Positions 33,212 to 46,600 are shown, counted from the first letter of the stretch. The stretch is 64,000 nt of DNA from Simmondsia chinensis (GCA_018398585.1 JAGTTD010000016.1:28009212-28073211); one strand, 5' to 3'. A program made the numbers and translations. The notes: generated from the sequence alone by a model not told the origin.

Positions 33212-33382
33212 TCATCATCATCATCATCATCATCAAACCCAGTGCCGCACGGGCTCCCGCTTGCGCAGGGTCTGGGAGGGGTAAGATGTACGCAGCTTTA
33301 CCCCATTAGGGTGAGACCTTGACGAGAGAATGTTTCCGATGACCCTCCAACCTGATAGTTGCTAAGTTCTAAAGATCCTGTC
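33212..33382 (-). mobile_element. SINE/LINE tail with a (CAT)n 3' end
   Basis: Reverse copy of the shared tail, with CAGGGTCTGGGAGGGGTAAG and TGTACGCAGCTTTACCCC. The usual (CAA)n terminus is replaced by about eight CAT repeats. No 5S head. Confidence 0.7.
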
Positions 33383-36300
33383 AAATGTATATGGTTATAG
33401 CTAATATAATATATACACTTCTTATCATTACTAACCAATTTTTTTCTTATTATAGCTTTTCGGTTTAATTATGGGTTTTTTTAAAAAAAATTAAGGTAAG
33501 GAAAACAGTAAAACTACTAAATAAAATTAATAAGACCTAGCAAATTATGATATGAAACTAGTGAAATTGCATGTAAACGCCATTATGCTGATCTTGTGGG
33601 AAAGAACTTAACGCTTCCATTCTATTTTTCTACCAAAAAATAACTCAACTCTATTTTCTAACTAAAAAATAACACAGCTCTAACTTTTTTACAAAAAAAT
33701 AACCCAACTCTAACTTTTGTACCAAAAATAACCAAACTCTAAAATTAATTTTAAAAAAAATACTGAATTGATGGCTAAGTATGGCGTGTGGTATGATGCT
33801 CCGACAATATATTTTTTCTTCTATATATTTTTGGTTTGGCTTGATTTCTTTTCTCATCTAACCAAACTAAAAATACATTTTTTTTATAATTGAGTACAAC
33901 TCTGCAAAAGGCAACATCCCAAGGTAAAGAATAAGTGAAATAACCAAGGAATATAATCAAAGAACTAGGGCTGCAAATGAGCCGAGTCGAACCACAACTT
34001 GATCGGCTCGGCTTGGCTCGTTGACTAAATGAGACCAGCTCGATATTGGTATCATTTATCTAACTAAGCCGCATACTTGTGCTCGCTCAGCCCATTTACT
34101 AAATGCACTGCCTAGAGAGAACAAGCCAAGCCAAAAATACGTAGAAGAAAAATATATTATCGGAGCATCACAATTCAGTATTTTTTAAATCAAATTTTTA
34201 GAGTTGGGTTATTTTTAGATTAATTTTAGAGTTTTTTTATTTTTTGGTTAGAAAATAGAGTTGGATTATTTTTTGGTATATTGATATATATTTGGATTAC
34301 TTATTAGATTAATTGTTGTTTATTTATATATGTAATGGAATATCATATTGACATTTTATATTTTAAACTTATTATCCAGAATAAGTCACAACCCTCCCCC
34401 TGTGGCTAATTGCATCATAACATATTTTATTAAGAATTAATCATATGTTAACCTAAATTTATTTCAACAGATAATATTCATGGAGACTTCCCGATCTATT
34501 TATTAAAATCAAAGTGACCCCCAACTTCTAATTTCATCAATGGCACTCCCGAACTATTGGTAAAAATTAATGTAACTCTCTTAGCTACTAAATTATATAT
34601 AGGAGATCGTCCAAATTATTAACGAAAATTAATTTAATCCCCTAATTTTAAATTTTTATCAAAAATATTCAAAACTATTTAAAAAATTTAGAAAATATTG
34701 GTTTAGGTGCCCTACATTTGTTAATATATTTTAAAAGTAGCCCAAGATTTAAAATATTTTTGAATTACTCTAAACTTTTTTAACTTCTTTTTCAAATATT
34801 CTCCCCTTAATTCTATTAGAACTCCATTAAATTGTGCTCATATGCCACATAAAATAAAAATAAAATATCTCAAACATAATTTAGCTATCATTTATATTGA
34901 AAATAGTTTTAAATATTTAAAATAATTTTAAAATTTTAAAATAATCAAAAATATTTAAAATAATTTTGAAATTTTAAAATATATAAATCCATAAAACTAC
35001 ATTAAAGAATTTTAGAAATAAAATTTTAAAATTATTCAAATTTTATTTTTGTTATTTAATATTGTTTAAAGTATAAATGACATTTTTTTTCTTAGTTATA
35101 TTATTTTTTTAAGTATCAAGTTAGTTTCTTTCAATGAAATCCTAACAAAATTACGAGAATGATACCTAAAAAAATATTTTAATACCCCCGAAAAATATAT
35201 TAACAAATCTTAGAATACCAGAATTAATTATTTTTTGAATTTTTGTATGTGTTTCAGATGTCTTTGATGTAATATTTGAATTGGAGGATAAAGTGGATTT
35301 GAGTTAATAATTTGGGATTGATTTGACCCACAGTTCGAGAGTATCTTTAATAAAATTAAAAATTTGAGAGTAACTTTAATTTTGACCGGCATATATATAT
35401 GAATTTTATCCCAAATATTACATATAACAAACAGTATCTCCATGGATATCATTAGCCACATATATAGGTCACATGCATGGATCGTGTTAGTTAAAAAAAA
35501 TTAATTCGAATTTATGTATACGACTAGGTAAGTCATTTCTCACGTCTTAAAATTTTCATGTCTAATGTTCTGCTTATTTCATGATAACCAAATAAGAGGA
35601 TAAATACCCACTTTTCATGAATTTTAATTTCATGCGTTTATTCTTGGTAACCAAACAAGGCCTTAGTTAGCTTTATATTGCTGTTTCAATACTTATTCGA
35701 TCTCAATACTCAACTCCACTTATAAGTCTAATCAAGTTGAGTCTATTTTATAGACAACGGTGTTGCCAATGAGACGAGCTATTCATGCTATTGACGAATG
35801 ATTATCAATCAATGCGCAAGTTCATACTAAATAATACACAAATTCTTAGAACAAATAATTGAGCTCTTACAGGCATTTAATGACTTCTTAATGAGTCATA
35901 AACAAGTTGTTAACAAGTTCCCAACAAACAATTCATAAATTGTAATGATCCCATCACTCATATGTACGGACTCTATACATTTACTAATCGAGTTCCTAAA
36001 TTAAACATAATCAAGCACTAGTTAGAAAGAAAACATTAAAAAAAACACTTAACGAGGAAAGAAACTAAGAATCTATTTGGTATTGTTTTCTATTTTAAAT
36101 TTTTAGTTTTTAGAAACTAAAAATAGATTCAATAAAATCTATTTTTAAAAACTAAAAAGTTAAAAAAAAAATATCAAATCCGCCCTAAATCAAACATAAA
36201 CTGAACACTTGATTTGTTCAAACAGATTAAATGATCAATCAGAAAAGATTTAAAAAATTAAGCAGAGAATTAATAAGGAAAGAAACTACCAATGTGTTCG

Positions 36301-36866
36301 TCATTATTCTTTATTTACAGATTTTTACTTTTAAAAAACCGTAAAAATGGCATTATTGAGATAAACTAATAAGTAATAACTATTTCTAAATTCTAATATA
36401 TACTTTCTTAAAAACTAAAAAGTACAAAAAAAAAAAATGATACCAAATAAGTCCAAATACAAGATTTCAGTGAAAAACAGAAATGACCATAATATCCTTA
36501 AATCGAGCATAGCACTTGGATTAAAAAAAGAAGAATTAATGAGGAAAGAAACTACCAATATTATTTTCTATTCGCAATTTTCAATTTCAAGAAACTAAAG
36601 CATAGCTTTTAAAAATGACTTTTTCGTATTTTCAATTCGTCAACTTTTAACATTTCGATTGATTCAATATCGATGAATTTAGAAAAGATGATTGATGGTT
36701 TGACTAAACGTATAACAAGAATCCTTGGAAGTTCGCGGGGATTTTTAAATATCATTTTTAAAATCCAGTTTTCACTTTTTCAAAAGAAAGGAAACGACAC
36801 CAAACCGATCCTAATCCGACCATTTCAGCGAAAAACTGAAATGACTATTTTACCCCTACATAATCG
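33383..36866. other. AT-rich intergenic DNA, no gene seen
   Basis: Positions 33640-34260 carry short opposed arms (CTCTATTTTCTAACTAAAAA and its reverse near 34235-34262) around a GCTCG-rich stretch (TAGGGCTGCAAATGAGCC at 33967). This suggests a foldback element holding a hAT-like MITE. From 34440 to 36660 I see nothing beyond A/T runs. Confidence 0.4.
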
Positions 36867-37328
36867 TCACCTAGTAAAAACAAGCTCCTCGGGAATGGTC
36901 TCGAGTGTCGGCCTCCTCGACCGACAAACGCTTAATCTGTGCCCCATCTCCCCCACCGGATTCAATCCCCACCGTCCATTCATGTCTTCAATCTCAGCCG
37001 TCGATCCCGCTGGCGAAATCCTCCCCTTACCCCTCTTCGACTTCCCCTTTGCAACCACCGGAACATCCATGTCAGAAGCGGTGACGCAGGAGTTGACTCT
37101 TTTCATCGGAAAGATGACGTAGACGTTGCCGGAGAGGAGTTGATCGTTGGCGGAGAGGGGGGAGAAGCGGCGGCCCACTTGGAGAGAGGTGTAGTTAACG
37201 AGGAAGGAGATAGGAGATTCTATCATGAGATCCGCCGCCGTGATTGGGTGGTGGAAGCGGCGGATTTCGTCGCCCGGAAACACCACCGTCGCCGGCTCCG
37301 GCAGGGAGTTCGATGAGGCGCAGCCCAT
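36867..37328 (-). CDS. PADRE (DUF4228) domain protein
   Basis: Single-exon gene for 153 residues. It begins MGCASSNS, a typical N-myristoylation (Gly2) and palmitoylation (Cys3) signal of plant membrane-anchored small proteins. The domain follows with its usual order: VVFPGDEIRRF (about 15-25), TAADLMIESPISF (30-42), GRRFSPLSANDQL (52-64), GNVYVIFPMKRVNS (67-80) and VTASDM (82-87). A basic, low-complexity C-terminus ends in EELVFTR. The family is often induced by pathogens and stress, but its molecular role is unknown. A GC-rich island in AT-rich DNA supports it as a real gene. An overlapping antisense ORF is a shadow. Confidence 0.93.
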   Translation of the reverse strand: MGCASSNSLPEPATVVFPGDEIRRFHHPITAADLMIESPISFLVNYTSLQVGRRFSPLSANDQLLSGNVYVIFPMKRVNSCVTASDMDVPVVAKGKSKRGKGRISPAGSTAEIEDMNGRWGLNPVGEMGHRLSVCRSRRPTLETIPEELVFTR

Positions 37329-37559
37329 TTTTTGGGGGAGTTTGAGGAGAGAGAGTGGGGATCATATTTATATTAGAGGAGTGAGATGCAAATTTTTTTT
37401 AAGTTAATACTAATAAAAGATAAATATTTGGATAATTTGAATTTAAAATTAAAAAAATATATATTATTTATGCCTAAGGTTCTGTAATTGTCCGGTGTGT
37501 GAATTTAGTATTTTACTTTTATTTATGTTAATTTAGTTCTTATACTACAGATATTGGGT

Positions 37560-37915
37560 CAATTTGGCCCCAAAGTTTGATAATTTATCACTTAGGTGCC
37601 CTGAATTTTTAAAATTTTATTAATTATATAATTTTTTGTCGAAGTTGGATAGAATTTTATTGGAAAATGCTAATATAATAGGTAATTTCGACATTATATT
37701 AGTATATCTATAATGACATATAATCTCGGCAATATTTAGGTGATTTATATTAACGTTTGGTAAATTTTTATCATAAATATTAAACCTTTCATAACTATTT
37801 TAGCATTATCTGCATAAAATTGGTCAAATTTTGCACAAATTTATCAGATTCTGATACAAGATATTTAGTTATATACAATATTCGAACGTCAGGTTATCTT
37901 ACTAGAAATAATTAT
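37560..37915. mobile_element. Foldback MITE, family 3
   Basis: Arms around TTGATAATTTATCACTTAGGTGCCC and TTAGTTATATACAATATTCG...ATAATTAT resemble the copies at 20626 and 24615. Borders approximate. Confidence 0.5.
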
Positions 37916-37927
37916 GTGGATAATTTG

Positions 37928-39375
37928 AAATTAAAATTAAAAACATAAATCATTTTTTTTTTTTTATAATTTTGAGCACTAAATAGAAACCAATTTGGTT
38001 TGAGGAGATAGGGATTGAATTTTATTAGGGAAATGGATAATATTTTTAACTCATATTAACCTAAAAATTGGGTTTTGAGAGCAGTTTTTAGTTGTTATAG
38101 TTAAAATTTCGGTTTAGATTATTTCGCTTTAAACTTTTAGTTAGTTAAAATAGATATTGCGCTAACTAACACGACTTACGTAGATATGGTGAATATTTCT
38201 GTAACTTAACACGTGTTTTAAGGTCTGTATTGAGATTTTAGAATACAAAAACTAGTTTTTTTTTTTTTTGTGGTAGCAGAAGGACGATAGTCAGCTAAGC
38301 GCGTTTTGAATAACTCAAATTATAATATACCACTGGTTAATATAAGTTTCATTTATATTATATTTGTGCATCTATGTTCATAATACGGAGCTTGATATTT
38401 TTTTTTAAAGTATGAATGGTGATATATAATAAATATCTTTGATAAAAGACTAGATTTCATTAGTTCTTCTTTAATTAATTGAACTCGATTTACGTAGATA
38501 TGATATCTCTTAATATCTGTATATTTTGTTGTACGTATAAATTCTGTATCTTTTTTTATTACTCTTGTATGAGAAGTCGGTGAAATAACTAATGTAAAAT
38601 ATAAATATCTAGATTATAGTTTGTTTTTATACATAAATATATAAACATAGTTTAACTTTATCTCAGAAATTTAAATTTTATGCAAATTTTTCTTGTATTT
38701 TCCGAATTCATGTTGTTTATATAGTTTCCTATTTTAAACAAATACATTCAATGTATATAGGTTGGTATATGTGTATATATACGGCATGATTGTTACGAGA
38801 GCGTAAGACAAAATATTACACGTAAGAATATGAGCAAATCACAAGCCTCACGAGCTTAAATAAGCCTCCTTTAGTATAATTTATCAACCTAAAAATGTAA
38901 AATCAAGCCAAGTAAGCCTAATTGAGCCAAGTTTATGCCTGAAAATTCAAGTTTGAGCCTAAAAGATCTCAAACGAGCTTAGATTTAGTTAAATGAGCCT
39001 AGCCAAGGCGTGCTTAGCTTAAAGCATGCCAAGTTGAGTTCAAGTTTAATCAAACTAAGCTGACCCTCAAACATAATAAGCTCGAACTCAATTCGACTCA
39101 TATACACCCTTTTTCTTAATGCCGACATGCTCAACAATACCATACAGTAATAATTATTCAAAATATAAAAGATATTTTGAAAATTAAATTTTAAGTGTAA
39201 ATTAAAGATTTTTTTTGTTAGCTTAGAGATCCTTTTTTACTGGGACGGTGTTGGTTGGCGGTGACCGAAAAGAAGTTGAATTCAGAAACCCTTTTGCAAT
39301 TTGACCTAACGACTCAGTCAACCCAATTTGGCTCTAACGCGTTGACTTTGTTTTTGGTTAATTTCTGACTTGGTA
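37928..39375. repeat. Giant inverted repeat, left arm
   Basis: Pairs with 39592-41575. Landmarks, each with its inverse in the right arm: AATTAAAAACATAAATCA, AGGGAAATGGATAA, AAAGACTAGATTTCATTAG, a GAGCC-rich block at 38850-39080, and GACTCAGTCAACCC/TTCTGACTTGGTAC at 39317-39375. No ORF of note. Confidence 0.8.
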
Positions 39376-39591
39376 CATGTAATTTGCATATAATAATATA
39401 TATGCTAAATTACATAATATTTAAGATTTAATGTATTAAAACTTTTTAATTATAAATTTCATAAGATAACGGTTTAGTTCAAAAGTTACCTATATTAAAT
39501 AAAATATTTCAATCGATGACGTAGAAGGCTTTAAAACTTGTTGTTATTCGTTAATAAACCCATATACATACTATTATATCGAAATTACGAG

Positions 39592-41575
39592 TACCAAGTC
39601 AGAAATTAACCAAAAAAAGTCAGTGCATAAGAGTTAAATGACTGAGTCGTTAGGTCAAACCGCAAAAGGGTATCTGAAGTAAACTTCTCTTCGATTATCG
39701 CCAACCAACTCCTTCCAAGAAAAAAAGATTTCTAAGCTAATAAAAAAAATCTTTACTTTACACTTAAAATCTAATTTTTAAAATATTATCTTGAGTAAAT
39801 TACATATTAGTACCCAAGATTTGATGTATTAATATTTTAACCCATAAATTTTGTAAAACATTTTTTTAGTCCAAAAAGTTACACAAATTTAATAAAATAA
39901 TTCAAATAGCGATGTGTAAGGATATAAACAGGCCCCTGTTTCATTCTTTTATATCCTTGTTTGAACTATGTTATAAACTATGTGTAACTTTTTAGACTAA
40001 AAAATTATTTCACAGAGTTTATGAAATAAAAAATTAATACACTAAACCTCATGGTACTATTACATAATTTATCCTATTATCTTTTATATTTTTAATAATT
40101 ATTACAATATTATTTAGCATATACGCATTAAAAAAATTCTTAAAAACTAAAGTATATCACAATATTTCCGATAAGGATGTATATAAATTGAATCGAGTTC
40201 AAGCTTATTAGTTTTGAGGCTCGGCTCCGTTTGATTAAACTTGAACTCAACTCAGCATGCTTTGAGTTAAGCTCGCCTTGGTTAGGTTCATTTAACTCAA
40301 TCTAGGCTCATCTGAAATCATTTAGGTTCAAACTCGACTTTTCAAATGTAAACTTGGCTCGATTTAACATTTTTAGGTTGATAAATGGTACTAAAGTTCA
40401 ATTATATTTATATAAATATGCTTAAAAAATAAACTGTATTCTAGATATTTATATTTTACATTAGTTATTTCACCTCTTCTCATACGATAGTAACAAAAAA
40501 GCTAATAGAAAATACTACGTACAATCAGATATTAAAAGATAACATATATCTACATAAATCGAGTTTAATTAACTGAAGAAGTGCTAATAAAATCTAGTCT
40601 TTTATCAAAGATATTTACATTGATTTTGCCATCTTTCTATTACATGTTAGTATGCTCATATTTGGTGTACTAAATTTTAGTTTATAAACTTTATGAAATA
40701 ATTTTTTTACTCTAAAAGTTATATGTATTTAATAGGATAGTCAAAATAGCAGTGTAAAAGAATCTTAAACTTGGTGTTGTTTGTTGATAACTGCACCATC
40801 TCCTTCTTATTACCTTCATCCTACACCTGAACTGTTAGCATCTTTATACACCGCTATTTAAATTATTTTATTAAATATATATAATGTAACTTTTTGAACT
40901 AAAGAATTATTTCACAAAGTTTATAAAACAAGAAATCAATACACCGAACATCAAGTACTAATACATAATTGACCTTTCTATTATTGAAAAGAGGTGCTAA
41001 TTGTACAAATTTAGTAAATTAATTAAACCATTTGAATTCAAAAGAAAAATGAAAAACATGTGTAAAAAAAATAAAATAAATAAGTTTCCTATATAAATTT
41101 TACGTTATTATATTCATAGCTTATTTATCATTTGTAAAGTATCTCCTTTTCAAAAGTTAATTATATTAAAAGTTTATTTTTACTGCATTTATAAACATAA
41201 ATGCAGAAATATAATATAAATGAAACTTATACTAACCGGTATTATAGTAAAATTGAGTTACTCAATGCATGCTTAGCTAACCATCATCCTTCCGTTACCC
41301 AAAAAAAAAAACTACTTTTTGTGTTCTAAAATCTCGATATAGACCTTAAAACACATGTGAAATTTATAGAAATATTCACCATATCTATGTAGGTTGAGTT
41401 AATCTGCTATCACAATATCCATTTTAACTAAAAACTGCATTTTAGTTCAATATGAGTCAAAAATTTTATCCATTTCCCTAATAAAACTCAACCCCCTATC
41501 TCTCGAACCAAATTAGTTTTTATTCAATGCTCAAAATGAAAACGAACTTTTGATTTATGTTTTTAATTTTAGTTA
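39592..41575. repeat. Giant inverted repeat, right arm
   Basis: Inverse of the left arm from GTACCAAGTCAGAAATTAACC (39593) to TGATTTATGTTTTTAATTTTA (41575). It is longer than the left arm because MITEs sit at 39793-40074 and about 40640-40975. The spacer 39376-39591 is AT-rich and includes a partial family 2 MITE. Confidence 0.8.
39793..40074. mobile_element. Mutator-type MITE, family 2
   Basis: Ends GAGTAAATTACATATTAGTACC and GGTACTATTACATAATTTATCC are inverted. An exact 9-bp duplication TATTATCTT flanks it (39784-39792, 40075-40083). It is nested in the giant inverted repeat. A related copy is at about 40640-40975. Confidence 0.85.
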
Positions 41576-42290
41576 ATGCATTCAGCTATATCCTTGAGTT
41601 TGTATGGGGTTTGAGATTTTCAAAAATTCCTTTCACGACTAAGTTAGTGCTCGTAATTGAACAAACAACAGAGAGAACCACAGAGAACTTACAAAAAACG
41701 AAGTCCTTTAGAGGATGCTCAACTTTATATTCATATCAGGCAAATGCCACATCAAGGTCCCTAGAATTGGATCTCCTCTTTTCTGTGGTCTGGCGTGCAT
41801 TCTTGACGGAAAAGATTTTTCAAAAGAAAAACGTTTTCAACCCATCGGGTGAAAAATGACTTCCCTTATAAAATAGGGAAAGTCATCATTCAATCAGCCC
41901 AAAAAGTTTTCGACCACTCATCTATCAGAATATGAATCAAAAACAAATGAACCAGATGGGAACATAGATCATAAAGGAATGGGTGGAAGAATAAATAGCC
42001 AATTTGATTTTCTTTGATATGATGATTATATATATAACTTATATAATTAACTTTATTTTTCTATTACTTGTCATACGTATTGTATTGCTACTTACATTTT
42101 GGTGTGAACTAAGAAGGGAATATCATAACAAAGGAACATGCTTTTTGAAACATGGATTCTAATTTTCCTTGAAAGACTCTACCAAAAGCCTAGATGAATA
42201 TTTCGATTTGAAAGGATAAGAAGTTTATTTTTATTAAGGATACGGGTAAATTATTTAACTCATATAAATTCACAGGCACTGAGACTGTTA
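41576..42290. other. Intergenic DNA, no gene seen
   Basis: The 100-codon ORF at 41557-41859 has no recognisable domain. Positions 41800-41930 resemble PIF-type MITE ends (TTTTCAAAAGAAAAACGTTTTC, GGGAAAGTCATC). Confidence 0.4.
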
Positions 42291-42307
42291 TTGTTGTCTA
42301 TACTCCA

Positions 42308-42547
42308 ACAATATACCTAATGCCCCAAGAGCTCCCGCCTAAGCAAGGTCTGGGAGAGGCGGATATACACAGCCTTCCCCCTTAAGGGTATTACCCCTGA
42401 AGAGAGGCTGTTTCCGAGTGCCCTCAACCTGAGGGTGAGAACTTTCCAGGAGGTCACCCATTCTGGTACTGCTCTCACCCAAGCATGCTTAACTTTAAAG
42501 TTCTAATAGAATCCAGTAACGGCATATTGATACCCTCTTTGTTTATG
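42308..42547 (-). mobile_element. 5S rRNA-headed SINE, subtype B
   Basis: Exact 17-bp duplication TTGTTGTCTATACTCCA at 42291-42307 and 42548-42564. Reverse orientation: tail (CTCCCGCCTAAGCAAGGTC, CACAGCCTTCCCCC), then head (CAAGCATGCTTAACTTTAAA), then the start CTCTTTGTTT. Confidence 0.92.
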
Positions 42548-42892
42548 TTGTTGTCTATACTCCATCAAAACAAAGATTTTGAAAACAGTTCTCAACTATA
42601 TTTTCAAAAAAATGGTTTGGTAGAAATGGTTAAAATTTGGTTTTGAACAATCATTCGCACTTGCAACTATTGAGTTAGTTTGAAATTGGTGTCGTTCTAA
42701 AGTAAACACTCTTTAGTCATCAGTCCCGAGTCCAGCTATTATCCGAATAATAGCAAGACATACGGAAAATGATAACCATAAAATTGACAATAATATTACC
42801 CCAACACTGATATTGTCCATCTAATGTACGTTTTACATTTTATAATGTAACCTAAATGGACTTACCATACGTCACATCAAAATAGCTTATTT

Positions 42893-42970
42893 GAAACCGA
42901 CGCCAAAATTGGTGTATGAGATGAAGGTGCTCTAATTAACCTTGAACAAACAAGCATAACACGAAGCCAA
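42893..42970. repeat. 78-bp direct repeat, copy 1
   Basis: Differs from 43205-43282 at only a few positions (GAAACCGACGCC versus GAGACCGACCCC, AAGCATAAC versus AAGGATAAC). The period is 312 bp, and a SINE lies between the copies. Confidence 0.85.
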
Positions 42971-43010
42971 GTGCAAAGCACCAAGAACCTAGAATTTATG
43001 TCTATCATGA

Positions 43011-43177
43011 GAGCGTCTCAGTTGGTGACGTCTCCTACCCATGCGGTCATCGCCCAAAGGTCAGAAGTTCGATTCTAGTTAAAGATATACTCATGACTTA
43101 CAAGTTCATAGGAATTGTGGGTCTTCCCATGGGCCGGGGTTGGTTGGGGCAACCCAGTCCCTCGGTACCAAAAAATA
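43011..43177 (+). mobile_element. tRNA-type SINE, family 2
   Basis: A box GTCTCAGTTGGTGACGTC, B box AGTTCGATTC, then the 3' part GGGTCTTCCCATGGGCCGGG ... CAGTCCCTCGGTACC and an A-rich end. The relative at 15037 is in reverse. Confidence 0.75.
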
Positions 43178-43204
43178 AAATCCATATATGGGTGTTCCTT
43201 GTTT

Positions 43205-43282
43205 GAGACCGACCCCAAAATTGGTGTATGAGATGAAGGTGCTCTAATTAACCTTGAACAAACAAGGATAACACGAAGCCAA
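43205..43282. repeat. 78-bp direct repeat, copy 2
   Basis: See copy 1 at 42893-42970. This copy is followed directly by the probable 3' UTR of the oxidoreductase gene. Confidence 0.85.
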
Positions 43283-43641
43283 ATTCGTCATTGTCAAAGA
43301 GAGTTACCATCTCTATAAATACACTCATTACCCAGAGAGCTTGAACGCAAAGGTATTGATGTGACAATCGGTTTATTTTTATCGCTCCAAGCCGAGGCGG
43401 TTTGACCCCTCAGTGCCCAGAACAAATGAATGCCTCTAAAACCGAGGACAAGGATCTGGAACTGTATAACCCTTAACCTTGTGGTAGAGAGAGAATCTGC
43501 GCACACGTAGAAAATCTACGTGATGTGAGCTCCAACTCTCTCGCTGTTCCACATATGAAGGTGTTGTACAACATTGGATTCTCATTGGTGAAGCGAATTT
43601 TCGCTAAAATAAATACAAAAAATATAGATATAGAATGGGAG

Positions 43642-46600
43642 TTAGAAGTTCTTGAGTATCTTATCAATGGAGACTCCGTCAGCCACCAGTATTGAAGTGA
43701 CCTCCTGCAAAACAAGCATTTCATTATTATGTTAAAATATCTCAAGAACTGGATTCAATTTAGATGTCAAAACCTAATCTAAGAAGAGTAGAAAGAAGAA
43801 CAAAACGATAAAACAGATATTTATGTGGAAACCCCTCAAATGAGGGAAAAAACACGGGTGGAAGAGGAAAGCTTTGATTAGATTTGAGAATGGAGGATAC
43901 AAGTTTTTCACACTCGGGCAAACCACCTTAGCACGAATATATATAGGCCACAAGATAAACCCAAGAAAGCAAAAGGGTATTACTGGGCAGACCCAGGAAC
44001 AAAATTCAGACTTCAATTTGAGACACAACAAAACAAATAGCATTATGCATTTGTGCTCGAATATCAATCTGGACTGAAAATCAAGATCAAAATGGGTAAT
44101 TTTATAATCCGGGTGCTATCAGGTCTGGTCTTCGGTCCTTGATTTGGCCCATTAATGGTCTTCAACATTGGTAAATACAGCCTATTAGTACTAGGGCCAG
44201 CACCCCTAATGAATTGCTCGGTGCTATTTTCTAATATTTCCTTTGTTTATCTACAACAACAGACCCAGTGTCTCAAGGCCTCCCGCATAAGCAGGGTCTG
44301 GGAGGGGTGGATGTACGCAGCCTTACCTCTTCAGGGTGTAACCCTGCCGAGAGGTTGTTTCCAAAGACCCCCAACCTTATAGGGTTGACAACACGAGGAC
44401 TTCCCAGAAGGTCACCCATCCTAGTACTACTCTCACCCAAGCACGCTTAACTTCAGAGTTCTAATGGGATCCGGTCGCATTAGTGCCTAGTAAATGAACC
44501 CTATTTCCTTGGTTTAACTGTTTGCCCCAATTTCTATATCAAGTAAAGGGATAAAAAATTTTATAGATCATTGTTAAGTCCTGCAAAATTATATCAAATA
44601 CCAGCTCAGTACTATATTAGGTTATAGTCATAATACAGGAGAAATTATCAAATACCAGCTTAGTACTATATTAGGTTATAGTCATAATACAGGACAAATT
44701 TCTCAGGTGACTGGTTCAATAGCACAAGTAATGAAAATATATGGACCAATATACAATCTAAAACTATGTGCAAAGAATCATAATGTTGAGTCCAACCCAT
44801 ATTTTTCGGTCATAGGGCCCTTTTTTTTTTTTTTTTTTTTTTAATGAGTAACATAAAATTTGTAAAAAAATGAAAAAAGGGAGGTTTTTTTTGAGTCCCA
44901 CATCCCTAGCAGCGTGCACGAGTGTAGTGAGTTTCAGGGGTGAAAGAGAGACAGAGCGAGCGATGTAGCATAACTACATTCAAAACGAAGCTCAATTTTT
45001 TTCATTCAAACTGAAATAGTAAATTATGAAGTTATATTTATAAGAAAAAAACTAATTCCTAAGATAATATAAGATAAAATAAATACTAAATCAACTAAGA
45101 ACCTACTTCCCTAAAAATAAGATAAAATAAATATCCTATTAACTAAGTTAAAGATACAGAGTTTATTCTCAACTAAACAAAATTGTCTATCTAATAAGAT
45201 ATGACTCAAAATAATATCTTGTTATGCCCAAACATTACAGGGACAGTTGAGAGAAGAAAAATTGTGAGGTGGTGTATTGTGAATGTATTTGATCAAACAC
45301 AACTGACAGTAGAATTATTGGTGTATTGTGTTCTCGATACAATTAGAGATTGTAATTCCAAAATTCAGTGAAGTTTTAATACCGAACTGGGCATATGATG
45401 TTCCCGGCTACGTAAAAGAAAGTCTCCACGTAAATTTCGTTGTTTTGTTTTGCTTTTTCTCGTCATTGTTTGTGTGTGATTCTTTTCCCTTTAGCACATA
45501 TAGAGATACCATCTAAAATGCGAAGTAAATGCATTTCCTGAAACAGAAAAAAATAATAACAATAATAATTAAAGAAAAAAAATGGAAAATGGAAAGGATA
45601 CCTCGGTCATCTGTTTCTGACCACAAAGAACAGCACCAGTAGATTTGGGGCTTAATATTTTCTTGGCTCTGCTGAAAGCCGCCTGTCGAAACAAACACCA
45701 TCCCATTCTCATATAACTAATTAGCCACTGTAAAGGAACTAACGGTTCCAAAAGCTTAAGCTGACGGGGTAAAGGTCTAATAATGGTTTTATATTCTATC
45801 ATTATCCCCTCACGTGAATGTCCATTAGACTTGAAGTGTGGATATTACACAGGCCCTCTCACACCTTGTGCTTGAAATATATTAATATTTAGAATGGAAG
45901 TTGTTGGGATTCGAACTTGTGACCTCCGAGTCAACAAAGCTCTGATACCACATCAAAGAACCAACTGTCCCAAAAGCTTAAGCTAATGGGGTGAAGATCC
46001 GGTAATGGTTTTGTACTCTTAACCACCACCAATGAAAAACAAAACCGGGCATGGAATCAAATCACGGTTTATAGTTGCATCTCAAATGTGTAGTGGAAGT
46101 GGGTTGTTAAGCAAGTTATTTAACAAGTCATGGCGACAATATTGGGTTTTCTTAACATAAGTTTTTTCATTAAGCTTTATATTTGTAAAAATTTGAATGA
46201 ATAGCTGTTCTAGAAGTGTTGAGATAAGTCTTTCAATCTTGCTAGTATTTACCACTAGACCACTGGCGAAGCCATCGTTTTTAACACTGGCAGGTGCCCC
46301 AAGTGATTTGGGAGTTTTTGAGAGATAAATTGAGTTTTACCGCTGGTCTTAGTAAAAGTAAGATTGAATCCGGTGATTTTTATGAATTTTCTCTCATACG
46401 AGATATTATGTGATGTACAACTTGTATTGAAAATAACTATTTTTAGGTATTTAAGTTCCGTAGCATTTTCTTACTCATATATATTTCATTCCTCTCTTTC
46501 ATTTTTTTCAATTTTTATTACATGCCCATTTTTAATTTTAATAATTTACTGTAAATTTGTATGTAATATTAAATACATTATTTGTCATTTATTCTTACCA

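Noticed and set aside
36673..37316. Plus-strand ORFs over the PADRE gene
   Set aside because: They overlap a coherent minus-strand PADRE protein and have no recognisable domain.
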